Shown: positions 58,379 through 64,000 of the stretch, piece by piece
Position numbering within the stretch: position 1 is the first letter of the stretch
How the letters are laid out: the number at the start of each line of letters is the position of its first letter
NCBI RefSeq assembly: GCF_022508225.1
Contig: NZ_JAETXJ010000003.1
Location: forward strand, 367,556 to 431,555
Length of the DNA stretch: 64,000 bases
Source: Desulfovibrio sp. UIB00
Lineage (GTDB): Bacteria; Desulfobacterota; Desulfovibrionia; Desulfovibrionales; Desulfovibrionaceae
Direction: 5' to 3'
Notes under the pieces: generated by a model
Databases searched by the model: none
What the model was told of the DNA's origin: nothing
Seen by the model: the letters and a program-made list of their open reading frames with translations, nothing else
Program-made: the position numbers and the translations under genes

Positions 58379-59451
58379 TACTGTGATTCCTTTTCGTTGA
58401 GCAGTTGTTGCAGTTCTTCCATAAAAGCCGCCAGCAGGGCCTCCTGCCCTTTGACCGAGCGGATGACCTCGCCCTTGCGAAATATGATGCCCTTGTCGCG
58501 CCCGCCCGCAACGCCCAGATCGGCCTCGCGGGCCTCGCCCGGCCCGTTGACCACGCAGCCCATGACCGCCACCTTGATGTCGGCCTTGGAGGTGGCTAAG
58601 CGGTCTTCCACCGCACGGGCCAGCGAAAACAGGTCAATCTCCGTGCGCCCGCATGTGGGGCACGAGATTATTTCCGGCCCGCGCGAGCGCAGGCCAAGGG
58701 CGCGCAATATTTCCCACGCCACGGTTACTTCTTCCACCGGGTCGGCGGTGAGCGAAACGCGCAGGGTGTCGCCAATGCCCTCGTGCAGCAGAATACCAAG
58801 CCCCACGGCAGATTTTACCGTGCCGCGCATGAGGCCCCCGGCCTCGGTAACGCCGATGTGCAGGGGGTAGTCGCAAGCTTCGGCAAGCTTGCGGTAGGAG
58901 GCAATGGTATCAAGCACAGAGGAGGACTTGAGCGAAATTTTGGTATTGTAAAAGCCGCGCGCCTCAAGCATGCGCACATGGGTGAGAGCACTTTCCACCA
59001 GCGCCTCGGGGCAGGGGCCGCCGTACTGCTGGAGCAGGCGCTTTTCCACCGAGCCGGAGTTTACCCCCACGCGAATGACCGCCCCGTGGGCCTTGGCGGC
59101 ATCCACCACGCGGTCCACGTGCTCCTTGGGGCCGATATTGCCGGGGTTGATGCGCAGGCCTTCAAGCCCGGCCTCCAGCGAGGCCACGGCAAGGCGGTAA
59201 TCAAAATGTATGTCCGCTATGAGCGGCAGGCGCGTACCCGCGCGGATGGCGGGCAGGGCCGCAACGGCAGCCTCGTCCGGCACAGCGACGCGCACGGCCT
59301 CGCAGCCGCGCGCCTCAAGCCGCGCAATCTGCGCAAGCGTTGCCTCGGCATCGCGGGTGTCTGTATTGGTCATGCTCTGCACCATAACAGGCGCACCGCC
59401 GCCAATGGAAAGCCCGCCCAGACGGATGGCGCGGGTTGTGTGCTTTTGCAT
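58378..59451 (-). CDS. ispG: (E)-4-hydroxy-3-methylbut-2-enyl-diphosphate synthase IspG
   Basis: A 357-residue iron-sulfur enzyme, penultimate step of the MEP pathway. TIM-barrel motifs: [46 protein letters not shown] and VRIGVNSGS-type [12 protein letters not shown]. The [4Fe-4S] ligands are in [12 protein letters not shown] and [13 protein letters not shown], with GVAGG following. Start 59451 (MQKHTTRA) has GAGGGAAGC upstream; the ATG at 59493 is unsupported. First gene of the ispG-proS-xseA-M23-xseB-ispA-dxs run. Confidence 0.97.
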   Translation of the reverse strand: MQKHTTRAIRLGGLSIGGGAPVMVQSMTNTDTRDAEATLAQIARLEARGCEAVRVAVPDEAAVAALPAIRAGTRLPLIADIHFDYRLAVASLEAGLEGLRINPGNIGPKEHVDRVVDAAKAHGAVIRVGVNSGSVEKRLLQQYGGPCPEALVESALTHVRMLEARGFYNTKISLKSSSVLDTIASYRKLAEACDYPLHIGVTEAGGLMRGTVKSAVGLGILLHEGIGDTLRVSLTADPVEEVTVAWEILRALGLRSRGPEIISCPTCGRTEIDLFSLARAVEDRLATSKADIKVAVMGCVVNGPGEAREADLGVAGGRDKGIIFRKGEVIRSVKGQEALLAAFMEELQQLLNEKESQ

Positions 59452-59884
59452 GCTTCCCTCACAAAAACAAGTGGAGCCACGGCCAAAAGCCACGGCACTC
59501 CGTAAACGAGTCTTCTATGCTATTTCCCCCTGCAAGCCAAGTGCGCGCAGCACGGGCCTCGCTGCGGCCTTTGCGGCAAGCCTTGCCGCATGCATGGAGT
59601 TTCTGTGCCGCATAAAACCCCATTTGGACAGCGTGGCAGTAAGCGACCGTGGGGCAAACACGATGTATGGAACGTGTCTTGCAAAGTTCTGAAAAAAGGC
59701 CTCAGGCTGACGTTTTTTCCGTCAGCACTCAAGTTGACGGCCATTGTGACGATAAGACTATGGTAAGAGCAGTTCTGCTGGGCTGTGGGCAATAGCCCCT
59801 GGCAAGCGAGGAATTATCCCGCCTGGGATCTATCGGGATCACGGCGCGAGGAGCTGCATCAGAGCAATTTCACTCGGGGTTTGT
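59452..59884 (+). other. Intergenic stretch between ispG and the FlgO-like gene
   Basis: No gene I can support. One clear hairpin: GCTGACG (59706-59712), loop TTTTTTC, CGTCAGC (59720-59726), with an A-run to its left that would be a T-run for minus-strand transcripts. A minus-strand frame at 59520-59792 is compositionally poor and without motifs. Both divergent promoters should lie here, but none is convincing by eye. Confidence 0.45.
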
Positions 59885-60553
59885 ATGCATATAATGCCGC
59901 GTCTTCTTATGCTTTGCACACTTTTGCTGCCGCTCTTTTCCGGCTGTAGCAAAAGCGGGCCTTCCGCGCTTTCGCCCGGCTATACGGACGCCGTGGAGCT
60001 GAAGCTCAAAAGCCGCGAACTGGCCGAGCAGATGCTTGCCACCATGCCCAACGACGCCATTCAGGGCTTTGTGGCCATGCCCACGGCCTTTGTGAACCAG
60101 AACAACACCTCGCAAAGCTCGCCCATGGGCCGGCTCATGGCTGAATCTCTGTTTTATGAATTCAACCAGCGGGGCTTTCCCACGCGCGAATACAGGCTGA
60201 ACGGGGCCATCAACGTGCAGGGCGGGCGTGATGACCTTGCACTTGCCGCCAACCAGATGGTTTCAACCACCGGACAAAAATGGGCCGCCCTTGTTGTGGG
60301 CACCTATTATGTGGACAAGGACGCAACCTTTATCAACGCCCGGCTGGTGCGCGCCAGCGATGGCCTTGTGATGCGTACGGGCCAGCTTGTGCTGGTGAAC
60401 ACGCCCATTGTGACGCGCATGGCCGAGGCCGACGCGCCTCCGCCAGTAAAGGCCACAGCCAGCAGCGCCCCAGCCAAACCGGCCCCAACTTCGCTCTATA
60501 CGCCTGCCAGCAGCATCAGCAGCGGCACGCTTGTAATCAAACAAGGCCGGTAA
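59885..60553 (+). CDS. FlgO-like lipoprotein
   Basis: A 222-residue lipoprotein: signal peptide and lipobox PLLFSG-C type (MLCTLLLPLFSGC, Cys about 21). The mature part has the FlgO-domain pattern, a first strand PMGRLMAESLFYEFNQRGFPTREYR and LVVGTYYVDKDATFINARLVRASDGLVM, resembling the flagellar outer-membrane FlgO protein of Vibrio. The C-terminal segment is Ala/Pro/Ser-rich. FlgO-like proteins stabilise flagella or sense envelope; function here is inferred. First of three adjacent small exported genes. Confidence 0.75.
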   Translation: MHIMPRLLMLCTLLLPLFSGCSKSGPSALSPGYTDAVELKLKSRELAEQMLATMPNDAIQGFVAMPTAFVNQNNTSQSSPMGRLMAESLFYEFNQRGFPTREYRLNGAINVQGGRDDLALAANQMVSTTGQKWAALVVGTYYVDKDATFINARLVRASDGLVMRTGQLVLVNTPIVTRMAEADAPPPVKATASSAPAKPAPTSLYTPASSISSGTLVIKQGR

Positions 60554-60565
60554 GCCGGAATTGCC

Positions 60566-60919
60566 ATGAAAAAAACGTTGAACAACATCTGCGCACTTTG
60601 CCTTATGGCCGCATGCGCCCTGCCCCTTGCGGCACTGCCAGCCAGCGCGCTGGCCGACAGCATGTCGTCTTACAACGGACAGGCCAATGATGCCCAGGCA
60701 AAGCGCGAGGCAAAGGAACGGGCCAACTATCTTTCTGATGCCAACGAGCACAGCATGGTCTATCTTGGTCAGGCCCGTCAGTTCCGCGAACAGGGACGCT
60801 ATGAGCTTGCGCGGCAGCGCTATCTTCAGGCTCTTTCCATCTGTGCCGACGACCAGACCCTTTATGTCATAAAAAGGGAGCTGAACGGCGTTGAACTGCT
60901 TTTGCGCACCATGCGCTAA
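60566..60919 (+). CDS. Exported TPR-like protein between two FlgO-like genes
   Basis: A 117-residue protein with signal peptide (MKKTLNNICALCLMAACALPLAALPASALAD-S). The mature part has a single tetratricopeptide-like hairpin: HSMVYLGQARQFREQGRYELARQRYLQALSICADDQTLYVIKRELNGVE. Twelve bases after the preceding stop and eight before the next start, so it is part of one operon. Function unknown; TPR hairpins usually bind partner peptides. Confidence 0.75.
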   Translation: MKKTLNNICALCLMAACALPLAALPASALADSMSSYNGQANDAQAKREAKERANYLSDANEHSMVYLGQARQFREQGRYELARQRYLQALSICADDQTLYVIKRELNGVELLLRTMR

Positions 60920-60927
60920 GGATCACC

Positions 60928-61536
60928 ATGAACCGCTTCTTCGTTACCATTCTTGTGCTTGCGGCCCTGCTTTTTCCGCTCACGGCGGCGGCAGCCGGAA
61001 ACGTGCCCACTGCTGCCGTGAGCATTGCCAAGCAGCTTGACGAACAGATCATGATGCGCTTTTCGGGCGACAGTCAGGACATGAGCCGTAAAGACCGCGA
61101 ATCCTTGGCCCGCGCCCGCATCATGATCATGGGCACCACCCCGGTCAACATCAACAACCTTGATGAAGCATCCCCGCTGGCGCGCCAGATGACGGAAGAA
61201 ATCTCCCGCTGGCTCATCAATGCGGGCTACCGCTTTCAGGAACTGCGCAAGGGGCGCGATATCCGCTTTGACAAGCTCAAGGGCGAATTTATCCTGACGC
61301 GCGATGTGCGCCAGCTTGCCAGCCCCAGCGGCACCAGTCAGGCGATACTGGCGGGCACCTATGTGACCACCAGCGATCAGGTGCGCTTCAGCATCCGGCT
61401 TATCCACACCTCAAGCAATGAGGTACTGGCCATGGGCACGGCCACTGTGCCCATTACAGACGACCTGCGGCCCCTCGTGCGCGAACCCCGCCCCGGCGAC
61501 GGGCTTGCACCCTCCGTGAGCACACGGCTTCAGTAG
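60928..61536 (+). CDS. FlgO-like exported protein (second copy)
   Basis: A 202-residue protein with a cleavable signal peptide (MNRFFVTILVLAALLFPLTAAAAG) rather than a lipobox. The body repeats the FlgO pattern (VSIAKQLDEQIMMRFSG, ARQMTEEISRWLINAGYRFQELRKGRDIRFDK and AILAGTYVTTSDQVRFSIRLIHTSSNEVLAMGT), so it is a diverged paralogue of the lipoprotein two genes upstream. A hairpin with a weak T-run follows the stop. Confidence 0.75.
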   Translation: MNRFFVTILVLAALLFPLTAAAAGNVPTAAVSIAKQLDEQIMMRFSGDSQDMSRKDRESLARARIMIMGTTPVNINNLDEASPLARQMTEEISRWLINAGYRFQELRKGRDIRFDKLKGEFILTRDVRQLASPSGTSQAILAGTYVTTSDQVRFSIRLIHTSSNEVLAMGTATVPITDDLRPLVREPRPGDGLAPSVSTRLQ

Positions 61537-61573
61537 CGTCCTTGCCTCATACGCGCTTTGCGTCTATAACATG

Positions 61574-61601
61574 CCCGCGCCTGTCTGTTTGACGGCGCGG
61601 G
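61574..61601 (+). terminator. Hairpin after the FlgO-like cassette
   Basis: CCCGCGCC (61574-61581) and GGCGCGGG (61594-61601) form an 8-bp stem, loop 12 bases, followed by a mixed T-rich tail. Probably a terminator, moderate quality. Confidence 0.5.
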
Positions 61602-61767
61602 TTGCCTTTGTGGCAGCCGCTGTTTTCAAAAATTCCGTTTTGCCCGCCGGGGCAATTGCGTAAACGATCCGTGAACCCGGGCCGCTGATTTTGCTGGCGG
61701 CCAATCCCGCGCGGGCACGCCGCCCACTGCGGGCTATACGCCTTTTTGCGCGCAGCAAGGAGACAAC

Positions 61768-62868
61768 ATGTCGCTCAGTATTGGTATTGTGGGCCTGCCC
61801 AACGTTGGCAAATCCACCCTTTTCAACGCCCTGACCAAGGCCCAGAATGCCCAGGCCGCCAACTACCCTTTCTGCACCATCGAACCCAACAAAGCCACGG
61901 TGGCGGTGCCGGACAAACGGGTGGATGCCCTGACCGCCAAGGCCAAGCCCAAGAAGACCATCTACGCCAGCGTGGATTTTATCGACATTGCAGGTCTGGT
62001 GCGCGGCGCAAGCAAGGGTGAAGGGCTGGGCAACCAGTTTTTGGGCAACATTCGCGAATGCGCGGCCATTGTGCATGTGGTGCGCTGCTTTGAGGATGAA
62101 AATATCACCCACGTGGACGGCGGCGTTGATCCCCTGCGCGATGTGGACACCATTGAAACCGAACTGCTGCTGGCCGACCTGCAAAGCGTTGAAAAACGCC
62201 TGGACAAGCTGCAAAAGCTTGCCAAGTTTGACAAAAACGCCAAGGCGTCTGCAGAAATCATGCAGACCCTGCTGGCTCAGCTTAACGACGGCAAGCCCGC
62301 GCGGGGATTTGACCTGCCTGATAACGAAAGCTTCCTGACCACATGGCGCGAACTTGGCCTGCTCACGGCCAAGCCCGTTATTTATTGCGCCAATGTGGAT
62401 GAAGCCGCCGTTGCCGAAGGCAATGAATTTTCCGCAAAGCTTGAAGCCTTTGCCAAGGAACGCCAGTCGGGCTTTGCGCGCATTTGCGCCAAGCTTGAGG
62501 AAGAACTGCAAGGCCTGCCCGATGAGGAACAGGCGGAACTGCTCTCCTCCTACGGCATTGATGAAAGCGGCCTTGTGCGCATCATCCACACCGGCTACGC
62601 TACCCTTGGCCTGTACAGCTACTTTACAGCCGGGCCGGACGAAGTCCGCGCCTGGACCATCCACAAGGGCTGGAAGGCCCCGCAGGCCGCTGGCGTTATC
62701 CATACCGACTTTGAACGGGGCTTTATCCGGGCCGAAGTTATTTCCTACGCCGACTACATGAGCCACGAAAGCGAAGCCGCTTGCCGCGCCGACGGAGTCT
62801 TGCGCGTGGAAGGCAAGGAATACGTGGTTAACGACGGCGATGTCATGCACTTCCTGTTTAACGTGTAG
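61768..62868 (+). CDS. ychF: Redox-regulated ATPase/GTPase YchF
   Basis: A 366-residue Obg-family P-loop protein: G1 [35 protein letters not shown]3 [20 protein letters not shown], followed by the coiled-coil region and a C-terminal TGS domain ([34 protein letters not shown]). YchF hydrolyses ATP better than GTP and binds ribosomes. The start at 61768 has AAGGAG upstream. Its TAG stop codon includes the first base of the MITE-like element described separately. Confidence 0.97.
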   Translation: MSLSIGIVGLPNVGKSTLFNALTKAQNAQAANYPFCTIEPNKATVAVPDKRVDALTAKAKPKKTIYASVDFIDIAGLVRGASKGEGLGNQFLGNIRECAAIVHVVRCFEDENITHVDGGVDPLRDVDTIETELLLADLQSVEKRLDKLQKLAKFDKNAKASAEIMQTLLAQLNDGKPARGFDLPDNESFLTTWRELGLLTAKPVIYCANVDEAAVAEGNEFSAKLEAFAKERQSGFARICAKLEEELQGLPDEEQAELLSSYGIDESGLVRIIHTGYATLGLYSYFTAGPDEVRAWTIHKGWKAPQAAGVIHTDFERGFIRAEVISYADYMSHESEAACRADGVLRVEGKEYVVNDGDVMHFLFNV

Positions 62869-63064
62869 GGGCTGTTTCTAAATAATTCTTTTGGCCGATC
62901 ACTGCGTCATCCAGCATTTTTTACTCCAGTCATGGACAGAAAGCGCTGCTGTCTTTATCCGTAGCTTCCTTCGTCGCAACGGCAAAAGCGAGTCCACTCC
63001 TGTCGTAAAAAACACTGTTTTCCTTGTCCTCGGCGCAAAATCTTTTATTTAGAAACAGCCCCTA
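62866..63064. mobile_element. 199-bp MITE-like element with 20-bp inverted repeats
   Basis: TAGGGGCTGTTTCTAAATAA (62866-62885) is exactly the reverse complement of 63045-63064. The repeats are bounded by TA on both sides, consistent with a TA target duplication, and imperfect inverted similarity continues inward for about 13 more bases (TTTTG then GCCGA). The interior has no intact reading frame. The features fit a miniature inverted-repeat element mobilised by an IS5- or IS630-type transposase; no transposase is encoded here, so the family is a guess. Confidence 0.7.
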
Positions 63065-63074
63065 GAGCAGATTA

Positions 63075-63101
63075 ACTTTGAAATACTTCTCATTTCAAAG
63101 T
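63075..63101 (+). other. AT-rich hairpin beside the MITE-like element
   Basis: ACTTTGAAAT (63075-63084), loop ACTTCTC, ATTTCAAAGT (63092-63101), a perfect 10-bp stem without a T-run. Confidence 0.5.
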
Positions 63102-63118
63102 GCTCATTATATAAGGCC

Positions 63119-63153
63119 AAAAGGCTCTGTTCCTGTGGAACAGAGCCTTTTTT
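63119..63153 (+). terminator. Rho-independent terminator after ychF
   Basis: AAAAGGCTCTGTTCC (63119-63133), loop TGT, GGAACAGAGCCTTTT (63137-63151), then more T: a perfect 15-bp stem with a T6 tail. The MITE-like element now lies between ychF and this terminator. Confidence 0.92.
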
Positions 63154-63159
63154 ATGACA

Positions 63160-63193
63160 ACAGCCGCCCGGAGCTGACGCTCCGGGCGGCTGT
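63160..63193 (-). terminator. Terminator after the UDP-glucose dehydrogenase gene
   Basis: ACAGCCGCCCGGAGC (63160-63174), loop TGAC, GCTCCGGGCGGCTGT (63179-63193), a perfect 15-bp stem. On the minus strand the downstream side is TTGTCAT then AAAA, so the T-run is short. Confidence 0.7.
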
Positions 63194-63219
63194 ATTGTCT
63201 CATGGTCTGGGGGCTGTTC

Positions 63220-64000
63220 CTAGTTGGCGCGGCGGCCAATGCAGAAGTACGCAAACCCACGCTGCGCCATGAAGTTGGGCGAGTACAGGTTGCGGCCGTC
63301 AAACAACAGGGGGGCGGTCAGCAGGCCCTTGATCTTGTCGAAATCGGGGTTGCGGAACTGGTTCCACTCCGTAACCACCAGCAGGCCCTGAGCGCCTTCG
63401 CATGCGCCGTACTGGCTGTCCACAATTTCAACCAGCTTATTATCTTTGAAGATTTCGCGGGCATTATCGGCGGCAACCGGGTCAAAGGCGCGAACCTTCA
63501 TGCCGGCGGCGGTAAGCTCGTTGACAATACTGATTGCAGCGGCTTCGCGCATGTCATCGGTATTGGCCTTGAAAGCCAGCCCCCACAGCGCAAGGGTTTT
63601 GCCCTTCACGCCGCCCTGCGGAGCAAAATATTCCATGATGCGGCCAGCCATGTGCTTTTTCTGCCGGGCGTTGACGTCTTCCACAGCGTTGAGCAGCTTG
63701 GGTTCCACGCCAGCCTTTTCAGCGGTGTGGATGAGCGCCTTTACGTCCTTGGGGAAGCACGAACCGCCGTACCCCACGCCGGGGTAGATGAACTGGTAGC
63801 CAATGCGGGTGTCGGAGCCGATGCCGGTGCGCACGTCGCGCACGTCCGCGCCCACTTTTTCGCAAATGGTGGCGATTTCGTTGATAAAGGAAATCTTGGT
63901 GGCAAGCATGCAGTTGGCCGCGTACTTGGTCATTTCTGCGCTGCGCACGCCCATGACGATGATCTTGTCGCGGGTGCGGGCAAAGGGCGAATACAGTTCG
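63220..64000 (-). CDS. UDP-glucose 6-dehydrogenase, C-terminal part (cut by window edge)
   Basis: The frame is open to the window edge (ELYSPFARTRDKIIVMGVRSAEMTKYAAN), so the ATG at 63954 is internal. The visible part has the central helical domain with Lys in EMTKYAANCMLATKISFINE, the catalytic Cys motif GVGYGGSCFPKDVKAL, and the C-terminal UDP-binding domain (LALWGLAFKANTDDMREAAAI, VRAFDPVA, LLVVTEWNQFRNPDF and LFDGRNLYSP). The enzyme oxidises UDP-glucose to UDP-glucuronate for polysaccharide or lipopolysaccharide precursors. Neighbours beyond the edge are unknown. Confidence 0.95.
   Translation of the reverse strand, partial: ELYSPFARTRDKIIVMGVRSAEMTKYAANCMLATKISFINEIATICEKVGADVRDVRTGIGSDTRIGYQFIYPGVGYGGSCFPKDVKALIHTAEKAGVEPKLLNAVEDVNARQKKHMAGRIMEYFAPQGGVKGKTLALWGLAFKANTDDMREAAAISIVNELTAAGMKVRAFDPVAADNAREIFKDNKLVEIVDSQYGACEGAQGLLVVTEWNQFRNPDFDKIKGLLTAPLLFDGRNLYSPNFMAQRGFAYFCIGRRAN

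Noticed and set aside
59520-59792. A 90-codon minus-strand frame
   Set aside because: Cys and Arg-rich random composition, no ribosome site, overlaps the hairpin at 59706-59726.

Overview
The window looks like a chromosomal core region of a Desulfovibrio-like sulfate reducer (Desulfovibrionaceae). It is GC-rich and almost wholly coding. The genus-level assignment is an inference from protein character and gene order (a dcw cluster whose PASTA-tailed FtsI follows ftsL, an S21/YqeY/MutS2/DnaG/RpoD block, small CxxC proteins, a DsrE-family protein), not from a database search. I see no prophage, CRISPR array, complete insertion sequence, rRNA or tRNA gene.

Layout. Positions 1-6.4 kb hold the C-terminal part of an HrpB helicase, a YheT-type hydrolase, a YhiN-type flavoprotein, a zinc-ribbon miniprotein, an exported Lys/Ala-rich protein, an RRM RNA-binding protein and a DsrE-family protein. 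From 6.98 to 24.6 kb the complete division and cell-wall (dcw) cluster runs on the minus strand in the order mraZ-rsmH-ftsL-ftsI-murE-murF-mraY-murD-ftsW-murG-murC-murB-ftsQ-ftsA-ftsZ. It starts at a sigma70-like promoter overlaid by a 10-bp-phased MraZ operator and ends in four successive hairpins. murB is broken by one apparent frameshift. Divergent from it are pyk and an HD-GYP gene. From 27.6 to 29.3 kb there are an EFR1-type flavodoxin/ferredoxin and two small envelope proteins. carAB (minus) and argG-argH (plus) are divergent, and their products link carbamoyl phosphate to arginine. They are followed by an unrecognised argH-adjacent gene, an EF-G paralogue, rsmA and an HU gene.

From 41.6 to 48.7 kb lies an expanded macromolecular-synthesis block, rpsU-yqeY-mutS2-dnaG-rpoD, then an exported thermonuclease, queC and an unknown gene. 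From 50.9 to 59.5 kb a minus-strand operon-like run, ispG-proS-xseA-(M23 peptidase)-xseB-ispA-dxs, groups isoprenoid-precursor enzymes with exonuclease VII. From 59.9 to 61.5 kb three small exported proteins form a FlgO-like / TPR / FlgO-like cassette. ychF follows; its stop codon coincides with the end of a 199-bp element with perfect 20-bp terminal inverted repeats and a TA target duplication, a MITE candidate. The window ends inside a UDP-glucose dehydrogenase gene.

Most of the window is ordinary housekeeping sequence. The items that deserve a second look are the murB frameshift with its AT-rich patch, the MITE-like element, the MraZ operator array, the hairpin series after ftsZ, the FlgO/TPR cassette and the argH-linked unknown protein.
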